Part shown: one piece after another, positions 37,409-48,900 of the stretch
Layout of the letters: every line of letters begins with the position of its first letter
Numbering within the stretch: the stretch's first letter is position 1
NCBI RefSeq assembly: GCF_019399895.1
Contig: NC_091869.1
Span: 7,006,001 to 7,070,000, forward strand
Direction of reading: 5' to 3'
Source: Cardiocondyla obscurior
Taxonomy: Eukaryota; Arthropoda; Insecta; Hymenoptera; Formicidae
Length of the DNA: 64,000 bases
Translations under genes and position numbers: made by a program
The notes under the pieces: model-generated
Seen by the model: only the letters and a program-made list of their open reading frames with translations
Told to the model about the DNA's origin: nothing
The model's database searches: none

Positions 37409-37766
37409 TGTACGTTTTTCGTCGCAAACTGATCTTACGCAACGCTCGACTGCCGAGTTCGTCAGGCCCGATAGCAGTTAGTGTGAGTGCGTGCGTGTGT
37501 TTACATCAGCCGGCACCTTGCGTTCGAAGTTCGCATGGTGGAGGACGCGCGGGGGGTGGACGGCGAGAATCGGCTGGCCCGGTAGACTCGGCAGTCAGTG
37601 TGAGTGCGTGCGTGCGTTGACATCGGTCGGCATCTCTCACGCTGCAAGGCCGTGCGATGGGAGACGCGCGGGCGGCAGAACCTGTCTGGCCCGGCGGATT
37701 CGGCAGTCCAGCGTGCGTTGGCATAGGTCAAAACGCGTAGTAAGTTAGCACGTGGCGAAAAACATC
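37409..37766. mobile_element. Inverted-repeat element with flipped minisatellite (copy C)
   Basis: The left end shares CTTACGCAACGCTCG then ACTGCCGA with copy A in the same orientation. The right end shares GGCGAAAAAC. Short inverted ends (CGTTTTTCGTCGC near 37413 against GGCGAAAAAC near 37754) bound the element. The internal ~117-bp tandem repeat is in the reverse orientation compared with copy A. The outer CCCGAGTGG terminal repeats of the short copy are absent. No open frame resembles a transposase. Confidence 0.6.
37480..37735 (-). repeat. Minisatellite, ~117-bp unit, about 2.2 copies, inverted relative to 7295
   Basis: Units begin AGTGTGAGTGCGTGCG at 37480 and 37597 (period 117), with a partial third from about 37711. 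Their reverse complement matches the unit at 7295-7561, including the CACGCAC and CTGCCGA ends. Confidence 0.75.
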
Positions 37767-40700
37767 GCGGCCGAGTAACATAAAGGAGATGCTGACTACT
37801 CCGTAAATAAATGCACCCACATTTTCGACGAACGGAGAGTTACCCCGTCGCGAACTATCCTTCTCCTATTCATTCTATATGTATACGCGGAGAGCATTTA
37901 TAACCAGTTATAATTTTTTTAAAGTAAGTTAATATTCCCGTTTATTATATGTATACAGATCGAGGGACGGACGGTGCGGGCGGCACGGGTTATTACCATG
38001 TGCGACGTACGCGACTAGCGCGGGGATCATGTGATCGCCTTGGAAGGTGATAGCCAGCGGGTGCTGCGGGTTACACGGGTGGCGGTACGTGACCACTGCA
38101 GTGTGTATGTCAACATTTTGAAAGGTGAAGGCCGCCGGTCGAACGCACAGCTGTGACTTGGTACGTATAGAATAATATTGTAAGTTACTTTTAAAGATCG
38201 TAAGATTTTATTTGATGCGAATGAACTTTTTCGATCGACGATTCGTACGTATAAAGTATCCGCGATGCGAATACCTCGCACGGTACAGTTGTAATTCTTT
38301 AGAACGCAGTACGTTAATTAACATTTTGTTTAACACGGATACGATTTTGAAAGCGTTTCCACTTGAGCAACCTGCGGTAGAGTTCCATTCTTCCACTTCC
38401 GATTTCTCGTTACGTTTTATTTATTTATTTTTTTCTACGTCAGTTTCTTACACGAATCCCGTCCCGCTTCTCGCAGACTCGGTTGAGAGCAACCAGGCCG
38501 ACACCGTTCAATTTTCCTTTTCTTCTCCCGCGAACTACGCAAGTCTGGCCGCCATCTCGTTAGTAACGCGATCTTTTTTACGCGCGAGACAAGTAATTTT
38601 CCTGTTCTCCACTTTTTTTTTTCTTTCTTTTTTTTTCTTTTTCGTCCATCGCGCCGAAATTGCCGAGGCTCTCGCGTTACCGCAATTAATTTTCTGCCGG
38701 GTAGAAGCGCGACTATCAATCGGGCGACGGCGAGAACGTTCTTTTCCATGGTGCGAACGTCGTTGCCCATCCTTCAAGCGAAACTGAATCTTTATTACAA
38801 CGAAATACTATCCTCGCCCGGTAAGACGGGAAAACTTGTTTCGCTGAAGCTCGCAAGAAAGATCTATATACGCGATGTGCCGCCGATGTCTTCAGTTTCA
38901 TCTCGGATCTAGTGGATGCTTCGCTAGCAGGGCGTAGGATTCTGTTGTTAAAACAGGATAAGCTTGACGAAACGATAACTTCGTCGACGAGCGCGAATAA
39001 AGTGACGCGGACGCGCCGTAAAATGAATGTAAACCTGACACGCAACGATAAAATTGCAAAATTTGACGCACACTTCGATCCCGACAAATCCCAGAATATG
39101 TGTAAACTCATGAAAAATTTATGAACGAAAATGATGCGAGTCGAGCTTAAAGGAATTAAGAATATATAACGAAATTTACGTGTTTTTCATCGACATGAAA
39201 ATCCCCATAAATTTGATATTTTTATTTCTATATATATATATATTTTAATTCTTAATTGTTTTCTTTGCTTATTTTATTTTGCTTTTGATGACCATTCCGC
39301 TACAATGAAAAATATATAAATTTTTTAATTGAAAAAAATACGGGTGCACCGTATCAGTCATTTGGACGTCGCATCGAACCGGAATAATCATCGGAGTTTC
39401 GTGCGCGCGCTAAACGCGGCGAAAGTTGCTTTATAAATCGTCGTTCGTGCAATCTGCTACTCCGTTGTCGTTTTACGAGGCAACTTCCAGCGAGGAAGAT
39501 CCTTCAGGAATTCCAGTCATGTCTCGTCAATGGAATGCCACGTCGTGAAGGCAAGTCGGGAGGGGAAGTGGGCGGATAAAGGCGATCAACTACGAAGACG
39601 ACCCCTTACCGCACCTTATATATACGCGTAATAACGATTAACATCAACGGTGCACCTGTCGCTCCTGTATATTGTCTCAGCTTACTCCTATTGACGGCGC
39701 CGTTAGCTCCCGACATTATCTCCGTGTGCAGCCAGGTATTTTCGACCGACCTACTTCCGCATAAATATTCAGCTTCTCGGATCTGTCAAGTGTAGGTAAA
39801 ATTGATTAATTGCTGCACAAATGAGTTCTCCCCCTCTTTCTCTCTCTCTCTTCTCCTTTCTTTCTCGCTCTCTTTTTCTCTCTCGTACTTTCTTTCGTAA
39901 TTTGTTATAAATATTATTTTATTGGGAAACCGCTACTGCGGTTGCGTGTGGCAAGAGCAATAATCCAAACTGAATCACGATTGCATGTTGTATTTTTTTG
40001 CGTATTTAACTTTACCCCTGCCGATCGTGCGGTCATTGTGGTATCGCCGCCGCCTAAATTTTAGTTTAATAGACATCTGCGTGCTACAATTACCGGTCTG
40101 TCGGCTGCCGCATACTCGCGTGAAATTGAGTCACTGATTTTATATAAGTGGCAAATGGTACACGCAAGACCTTTTTTTCTATATTTAATTTTAATTAAAT
40201 TTAATTAATAAAAATAAAAAAAAAACTTGTTAATATTTTTTAAATATATTTAATGGGATAATTAAAAACTGCCGGAGATGTCGCCGACGCTTGGAATAAA
40301 ACAGCACGCGTAAAAGTCATACGCGAACACTTGTTAAAATATTATTATAATTATTTCTGACAGCCACGTAAAGTCGCAGCTCGTAGCTTGCGCTCGTTTA
40401 CTTGGCAGACGCTCTGATTACCATACCCTTGATGAACGCGCCGGTTTCTGTCGTCGTGAGTTTGTAAACCGGCCGGCCGGCGGAATACCGACGCATCGTC
40501 AAAGTGATTAGGTGTTTGTCATTCGTGCGGGCGATAGTTCGATTGAATTCCTAACTCCAAAAAGTGGTTTTAATTATCGACTGCGCGCTGCCAGGCGCGG
40601 AGGGATAGCGGAGAAGCAATTAGCTTTTTGCGCGCTCGAGGTTGGCCCCCTCCCCCTTCTCCCTTTCCCACATCCACCGCCGCACAAAGGAGAGAAATTC

Positions 40701-41683
40701 TTGCGAGAATTAAATGTCAATCAGCCATGACGTTCATTAAGCGGCGCCGTTTGTTCTAGTCTTTTTTTTTTTTTTTTTTTCTCTTCGCTGCCTCGCGCGC
40801 GAAAGAGAGAGGACTCATACCGCTGTCAATGTATTCTAATCTGAATCGCTACGTATGGCCGACATTAATTTTCGCTTCTAACATTCCGATGATTTCTCAA
40901 CAATTCCTGAAAAAAAAAGAAGAAAACACGTAATCGGAATTTGCACTTGGGTCTGCAAAATTAATTTAGACGCGCGCGATATCAATTGCGTGTTTATATT
41001 TTAATGGAAAAAACTGACGGTGAATATCAAAAGCGCGACGTAAGGCGATAACGCCGTCGATTAATTTTTTTTTTTTTTTTCCTTGAAGCGATTCTCTGGC
41101 AGCGGTTTACGGCAAGTGCGGTTTAGCCGGGAGTATTCCGAGCGGCGCTGTAATGTAACAATACTTTGCAGAATTTCTTACGACGGGGCGAACACTTACG
41201 CTACGTGGCGCAATATAGACACGTTGTAGCTTTGATAAATGGTAAAGCGAGAACAGCCATTTCTCGCCGCGGCGCTTCTTTGCGAGCTGCCTTTTCACGG
41301 CAAGGTAGGCTGCCGTTTTCCTTTGCATAAAACATAATTACTTAGAGAAAGAGAGAGGGAGGAGTAATGCCGAGTGCTCTCGGTGCACAAAAGGCGACGA
41401 ACACACGCTTCACGGTTTCTCAGGTAGTGAGCGCGACCCAAAGTGTCTCTTAGTGAGAACACAACAGCGCGTTCATGATTAGATGCGCATCTATTTCCGC
41501 GGCAACGGGCTCGTTCTGTTCCTGTAAATTTCGTATAACATCTGCGCTCTCGGTAGCGTGATCTAACTTACGATTCGTCGCGTGTCGGAGTGAATATTTC
41601 TATTTATTAATGAATATTTAATTAATATTTAATATTTAATATATATATAATATTTATTAATATCTAATTAATATTTAATATTT
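37767..41683. other. Noncoding tract
   Basis: No supported genes. A CT-rich stretch lies at 39832-39895 and an AT-rich TAATATTT array at about 41600-41690. The open frame at 38212-38787 has no recognisable domain. Confidence 0.6.
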
Positions 41684-41774
41684 AATTAGTATGTCCAAGC
41701 AAAGACGGTCTTGGCGATTTTCGAGATCGAGGACGACCTAGTGGAAGTACCGTCTTTGTCTGGACATACTTATT
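41684..41774. repeat. 91-bp hairpin (inverted repeat)
   Basis: Arms 41684-41709 and 41749-41774 pair with about 23 of 26 matches around the core GTATGTCC ... AAAGACGGT. The loop is 39 nt. It sits at the edge of an AT-rich array. It resembles a small MITE or a structured RNA; no family is recognised. Confidence 0.8.
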
Positions 41775-42070
41775 AAATATTACAATTCAATAGAACGAGA
41801 GTAACGAATAGATAGCCGCGCGAGGGAGACGGGGTGACGGGGGAGACAGGGGGGAGAGCGAGCGCGAGCCTACGTGCCGTACGCTAGGTATATTCCACCA
41901 CCACTCCCACTCTCGCTCTGTCCTTCTCCAGCGGTCGCGCGAGCACACACGTACTACACACTGCGCAGCGAGCACGTGTCTCCGTACCGAAAGTAATTCG
42001 CACTTCCGTTTAACGAAAACCCATCCGGCACGATAACTAAGATTAAACTTGATATCTCTTTCTGTTACAG

Positions 42071-42368
42071 ATCGACGCAGTTGCATCCGCTGTCGTCAAC
42101 GTGTGTCGTCACCGCCGATATTAAGAATTATACGAACCGCAGCCGGTTCGTCGGTCGTACGGAAATTCCGCTAAGTATTCGGACGGCTTTATTGTAAACG
42201 CGAGTGCCGAACAGGGTCGCGCGTAAGTGATTAATAATTTTCGCGATTTTAACTTTACCCGGTCGCGTTCGCGAGTGACTTGTGCGCGGAAGGATGGCTC
42301 GACACGTCCCATCTGAGAGGAGGAGCAGGCCCGGGACGGGCATCCTGCATCGGCGGAGCAACTTTTAG
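42071..42368 (+). other. Candidate plus-strand exon upstream of the duplicated segment
   Basis: A strong acceptor TCTCTTTCTGTTACAG lies at 42070 and a donor TTTTAG|GTGAGC at 42369. The 118-bp gap to the acceptor at 42486 is a plausible small intron. The only notable frame is a 24-codon one whose stop codon TAG is the last three bases of the segment. It is probably noncoding or UTR. Confidence 0.3.
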
Positions 42369-42486
42369 GTGAGCAGCAATTTTTTTAATAAAATCTTTAA
42401 TAGCAAAAAAATTTACTTTTTTTTATTAACTCTATTAATTGATATATCAGCATCTCTACATTAATATTTTGCATTTTATGTTACAG

Positions 42487-42530
42487 TCACCGGCAGAACT
42501 CTTCAACTCCGCTGAAGCACATGCAGATCG
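42487..42530 (+). other. Exon-like segment, copy 2 (44 nt)
   Basis: GCATTTTATGTTACAG precedes the segment and GATCG|GTGAGT follows it. The sequence is near-identical to 15173-15218 over its first 32 nt and reads SPAELFNSAEAHAD in the same frame. The copies differ by two bases in length, so they would not be interchangeable in frame. Confidence 0.4.
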
Positions 42531-45500
42531 GTGAGTCGCATAATTTTTATTTTTAAATCAATTACATTGAATCAATAACACGTCGTTGATGGTATCTTTT
42601 GATGTGATTCAGTCATATCAAATCTCGTAATTATCATAAAGTAATTGTCATAATTAATTAATATTCCTAAATATAATAACGCGCGTAAGTTGGGATCTCT
42701 TAAAAAAAATTGTGCTCATGGTTTCTTCTAATTAATCTAGTTAAATAAAACGTTGCGTTTCTTTACACAAATTGAAAAGTTTGCCAAAGCTTATTTCGAT
42801 CCATTTCATTTGAAGTTAGGAGAAGCTAATCGCGCGACTGTCGGCGGTTCCTTTAAAAAACTGTTCACGGATATCGCGACTTGAACGGTATCCTCTGTAA
42901 CGGGAGAGAACGTTTCCCGTCATTCCGACGTCGTCGTCATCGATCCGACCTTCCTGTCGTAGTCGAAAGCGTAGAAATGGCCGCGCGTGCCCATTCGTAT
43001 TCACGGTTACGTCCCCGGCGGCAATTCTCATAAGTTTTTCCTCCAACTTTGCCGTATTCAATTTGCGTGCCACGTTGCGGTGGTCCTTCTCATTTTTCTT
43101 TATATCTTGGCGAGAAACCGTTCGACGGCAGCTCGAAGGTATCGCGTATTCACTTTCGGCGAGTACCCATTTAAGAGATAGCGCGAAAGGAGAGCCAGCC
43201 GAGAGAAAGCTCAGTTCTCGCGCGCTAGTCATCGTCTCGATTTAATTAATTGCGAATAAAATCAAGCTGAAATAACAAATCTCGAAAATCACTTCCGTCA
43301 AAGGAAGTTAGAGGCAAGTGTTCCTTCCGTTCGCAAAAATTCGCGACCCGCCGATAACGCGAATTTGAAGTCCGCCCCGCTTCCGTGATACATCGACCTC
43401 TGCTTTCGGCCGCGCTTGCGTCACCACGTCCCTCCCGCGTATGTGCGGAGAATTACGTATTGTCAGGTATATACATTAGGTACGTACAATACCGCCGTCC
43501 AGGGCTTTTGTGCAGGAACCTAAGTCGGCCTCTTCCACCCGCCGGTTTGCGGGAAGAAGCGTCGTTCGTAATGGATGTAAAACGTATGCGGCTTGGTCCA
43601 TTCTTTATCTTACACTCTCGTGCATACGTACTCGCGCGTACTGCACACACGCGCACACATATGCGCGACCGGGAATGCCTCGAAGTATAAGCGTGCATTC
43701 GTGGCAATATACTTGCGCCCGTGGAAATGGAAATGGAATCGCTTCTGCCGCACGCGGCCCCGGACTCGTATCGTGTTTCGACAGTGTAAATGGGCCGGTC
43801 GGCAAATTTATACGACCGTCATATATATATAATAAAAGCTGCCGCATTGATAGTGTTGTCATGCGACGTTTAAACCGCCTTACTTTCGTAAAATTTTTCA
43901 ATAATAACTTGCACGCGTGGCATTTTTTATTATCGAGATTTTAATTGAGGGGGTCTTGAACTTTTCTCTATGGTTTAATTTTTATTAGAATAATTATGTT
44001 TTTATACATATATTAATATAATATAATAACTTTGCAATGTATTTTCTTTTTATATACATATATAAAAAAAAAGAAACTTGAATAATTTTTAATCTAAATA
44101 ATGCGCGCTGTCAAGCGCAGCGCAACCATCATTAAATTATAATACCGTTTTAAATAATTATTTTAAATAACGTTAACGACTTATAAAAATGTTGCTTTAC
44201 GATCACGAGCATTATATGGAGGGTAATGAAAACATAATGGCAATGCGTTACAGAGGCCGATTAAATATGAATATAGTATAAAATAATAGGAACGCGATAA
44301 ACGGTAATTTAATTTAAAGCTTTTATGCTATCGTTGATCGCTCATTGTATATTAACAGCTTCAATAGCTTCGTGGCAGCTTTGTTCGCCAAATATAGCGG
44401 ACTGTAAGTTTATTACCTATTGTTGTGTACCTGCATACGCGAATTTATAATAAGTTAGCGAATTATTATCATAAAGGGAGTAAGAAAAAAATGTTCTTCT
44501 TAAATGAAACGATGGCTCTGACGACAAACGATTACGCCTTTTAAATCATTCCATGCCGATAATTAAATACGTAATTGAACGGTATTTTTTCATTATTGCT
44601 GTCGATTCGTACATTCCGCGAGTAGTTTTCGCGTTCGAAAACAAAAATTTATGGTAAAAAATGCAAAAATTTTGAAATATCAAGGTATACCGTTACCATT
44701 TTGTCCTCGTGCTTCGATATTTTCCTACGCAGAACGAAATATATACGGCCCGCGTGCCTAGTAACAACATAAACAGAAACTCTGAAACTTTAGTCCACGT
44801 TACAATTGCAAACAACAACGGCTAACTCCGTTATTTGCCCGAAACTTCTCTTATGTTCTTAAATAAATGCAAAAAAGAAAGAAAGAAAAAAAAAAGATTT
44901 AAAAAAAAAACGATTATGCAGTTTACGCGTTAAAGACTACTCCGGCTCGTAATTCCGAAGTGCCGATTTCTACAAAATTTCTTTCCATCGTCGTAACATT
45001 ATTTAATTACAACCATATGATAAAATTGCGATACTGTATTTAAACGTTAATCGATATCGCAGTATTAATGCAATATTAATATTCACGGGTTAGCAATGTA
45101 AACGTTTCCCGCTATCGTCAATGCCGTTCGGCGCGACGGAGACATTTAATTAATAATTTCGTTTGACGGCTGAGAATTTTTCCACGGGCGTCGTGAGTTC
45201 GTCGGACATCCAATAACAAGCGCCCGAGATTTCCCAACGAGATTAATCTCAGCTTGAATTCATCTTGCAGGTATAATTTCGCGTGTGCGCAATTTTCCCG
45301 GGTGTAGCTCGCAATCGTTGCGCCTCGAATGTCACATTGTTTCTCGAATTACTTCATTTTCTCGCGAGACAATTACCTCGCGGAGGTGCGGCGACGCGAG
45401 CGTCGACAGCCGTCGTCTCGCGCGCCAGCCGGCCCCGTCTGTTTATTACGCAAACATAAATATTAATATTAATTCCCCGTGCACGCGCGGCAGGTCGCGC

Positions 45501-48392
45501 GTGGACGGAGCAACGGGCAGTTATTGTTTCTCGTGTTTCACGTGTTCGGCACACAAACTGGCCGCTGGCCGGCGCGTATAATCGATTCCGCGTATCTACG
45601 CACGTTGATGGATGACTTTAGAGAAGGTGCTCCGGATAAATAAACGTTTTGCATTGAAAATATTATCCCTTAAAGCGGCCGGTCCGCTTCGTTGATCGAT
45701 GCGTGGTCCGTTCGTCGGCACGTATTGCATGGTAACCGATATCAGCCCGGGCGAGACTTTGGCGTATTTTCGCCGTGAATAAAGACGCGCGCTAGGCTCG
45801 TGGAAATGGAAACAGAACCGGAGCCGGTCTTGTAATTTTACGTCACGCACACGTGCAGCCGCTCTTTCGCCGACGTGTAATTTTTTTTTTTCCCTTCCTT
45901 TCTTTCTTTCTTTTCTTTTTACGAGCAGTCGGTTTTTCTAGTAATAAAAATTCGCCCGAATTGCATTTCGCGCAAATATTGCGCGACGGTCATGTAAGCG
46001 TGCGAGAGGGGAGGAGTCGCCGAAGCAAGTGTTACCAGCCACGGCGTTGATCGACCGATGGCGAGGTGCCAAGAGGAACTATCGCGATAACACGGCGGAA
46101 CACAGCGCGCCGGTATGCCCCGGGAAGGGAAATAAAATTGGTCGAACACCCGATAAATGTATCGCTTCGAACAAACGGGGGATGAAATTTAAGACTTTGC
46201 ATCGCGGAACGCTTTTGCCTACCTTTTCCACCCCTCGGACCGCCGATCTCCGATTGCCAAAGAGATCCGCGTCCGGTTAACGTTTCGAGGGTTACATCGT
46301 TAACGATTTCTCATATACGAATCGCGTATCCGCTACCATATTTGAACTTTTCCCTCCGCACTCGTGACTTAATAAGTGTCTTAATCTCAACGCTGTGATC
46401 AGGGTTGATTGATGACCGCGTGCAAAATCGTTATTGCTATCATTTATTACGGTGGTTAGCAGCGGTATTCTCCATACACACTTACACATACATGCACAAC
46501 ACACTCGAGCGTATTTTACGGGGGGTGGAGAACAATGCGCGGTTGGTTTTTCTCATCACGAACGAAAAGGATGAACGAGGTTCCGTCTCGTGGGGCGTTA
46601 GATATAGCTGAAAGAACCGTCCGGCCGTCGCTGCCGTAACTTTAATTTCTCGAGGCGACTATCTCGACGCTCGCGACAAGACGCAATCGTGAAGGGACTT
46701 GGACAGGACGGATACACACGGTTACGAAGGGATCGGAAAAAGAACGGGGAGGGTTCAGAGCCACCCGGGAAGGCTGGTCTTCGCGCCCTTTCGGGTCCGG
46801 CGTGTCTTTCTCTTCCACCTGTTTCTACGTCCGTATGAAACTTATCCCGTTCCGAAAGTTCCGATCGCGTCCTGTTGCCGAGTCGTTTTATAACGCGGAA
46901 CTTTTGCGCCCCGATCGAGTTCGGTAATTGAACTTTGGAACATTATCACGTGCCACTTTGGACTGGTCGGCGGGAGAGCGTCGTATTAACAAAACGTCAT
47001 AAACGAGAGCGTGAGAAAGAGAGACACGCGTTTAGTAATGAGAGCAGTTAAACAAGCGTCCATTTGTAAAGGCCCGGAGGAGCGCGAAAATGAAGAGAGA
47101 GGAAAAGAAATAAGTCCTCTTTTTAAATATATTCGACTTCGCGACTTCCACTCTCGTGATTCTCTTTTTTCCAATTGCCTTTTAATGCTCGCTTTCGTAC
47201 TTCTTTAATTATGTACTTTTGTAATTCTTACCTGAAACTGCCCCGTGCTTCCTTTAAGACGCTTCTTCGCCGTGTACCTCGGAGTATCATCTTCGTGGAA
47301 GTTTAACGCGCTAAAAATTTAGTGGCTTGACGGTACGAAAGTAGAGACGGAAGAAAAGTAAAGAGGATGAAAAGGTTCGCATTCGACTTTCCCGGATGAC
47401 TTTGTGAGTCCCAGCTGTTCCGCGTAAGTGGCGGATAAGAGGGAAACCTTGTCGGGAAATCTACTTAGCTTAATCTCGGCTGTAACCTGATAGTTATTCT
47501 TTTCAATATGTAATGTTTAAGCAACGTTACGTTACACTTTAATGTACACGATATTAACGTGCGTTCTGGAAATTAAATTTCATCTCATATTCACCGAAGT
47601 AACGCGAAAATATTTCGATCACATAATTCGCAAACTAATCTAACTTTCATGTTTTACATACGATTTACCTATTTATCGTTATATGCTTGTTCAATGAGTA
47701 ATGCAATATCCCGTAGACTCGTTGTACGGAGAATGTTAGGAAAAACCACTTGAATTTTATTTTAGACAAATTTGTAAACGTGCGCGCGCTCTACTAAATT
47801 TTGCGAGCTGAATTGCGAAAGCGCGTACCTAAAATTTATCGATTAGCGACTTTTCGTAGACTAGGCGAGTGACCGAGAGACCGACCCGCTTGTGTCGCTC
47901 TGCTTTAGCGCATTCTCTACGTCGCCGTCATGAAAATTAATGAACGCCCAGAACTCCGACGAGAGCTTCCGCTTCCGGTCGTCCAGGCGTGCGCGAGCGA
48001 AACTCTGGCGGTCGCAGGAAAGGGAAGGAAAATCCAGAGCTCGGTTAGAAAACGTAGTGTTTCGCTCGTACCTCGTTAGAGCTGAAGAAGGGAGAGGCAT
48101 AATTTTCAGTTTAAAAATTCGTTCTCATCGGTCGTACTTCCGCGCTGAGAGCCTCGACGAGAGGGTTGCCATATCTGTAATGAAATGCAATTCGACATAT
48201 ATTTCCATAATCATTGAAGCGCATATAGTTCCCATCGCTGTCGAGTAATGATAAACATATGAAGCATCCTTCAACTTACAATCTAATTATCCGAATAAAA
48301 AGGAAAAGTAAATAAAATAAATCCGAAAGAACGGGTACGATTAAAAAAAAAAAGAAAAAAGAAAAAACAATCCACGGCCTTCATTCTTTAGA
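42531..48392. other. Noncoding tract
   Basis: Alternating CpG-rich (43.0-43.9, 45.2-47.1 kb) and AT-rich (44.0-45.1 kb) stretches. No coding sequence, RNA gene or repeat family was recognised. Confidence 0.6.
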
Positions 48393-48614
48393 CCCGAGTG
48401 GAAATTGATTCCCATCGTTATTTAATAATTAGCTATTTTTTTTTTTTTTTTTTTAATGACAACTTTATTTTTTAAAGACGGTCACTAAATAATAAATACT
48501 TTTTTATAATTTATGGCTACTACCAAGCTAGTTACGAGTTAAGAAATATATTTAATCTGCGCGATCTAACCACTAGCTGCAAAATCAGATTAGCTAGATA
48601 AATTTCCACTCGGG
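48393..48614. mobile_element. 222-bp MITE-like element with 14-bp terminal inverted repeats (copy B)
   Basis: CCCGAGTGGAAATT at 48393-48406 is the exact reverse complement of AATTTCCACTCGGG at 48601-48614. The interior matches copy A (about 7009-7160 and 7737-7777) in reverse orientation and lacks its 570-bp core. A poly-T run of about 18 sits at the junction where that core would be. A target-site duplication is not obvious. Confidence 0.8.
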
Positions 48615-48719
48615 GAATTTCAGAGGGTGACGTTTTCTTTTCGTTTTGCAATATTCTCGTAAATGGGTGTCTTTAAATTGTTCGATACAAGTTGAACGTA
48701 TGTATCTCGTTTTCTCGGA

Positions 48720-48900
48720 TTATCCCCGAGATTGGTCGCTGATAGAGCGTCAGATATCGTGATGATATCAAGACAATGTCGGTTGCCGATATCAGACCGG
48801 AGTGGCCGATATATTGTCTATATTTCTTGCCAATAATACACAGATATTGATTGCCGATACCGTTACAACATCGATCGCGGATACCGTGCCGATATTCCAA
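48720..48900. repeat. Degenerate GCCGATA-rich repeat cluster
   Basis: GCCGATA occurs at 48785, 48805, 48853 and 48888, with related GATATC and GGATACCG segments between. It looks like a decayed short tandem repeat. Confidence 0.4.
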
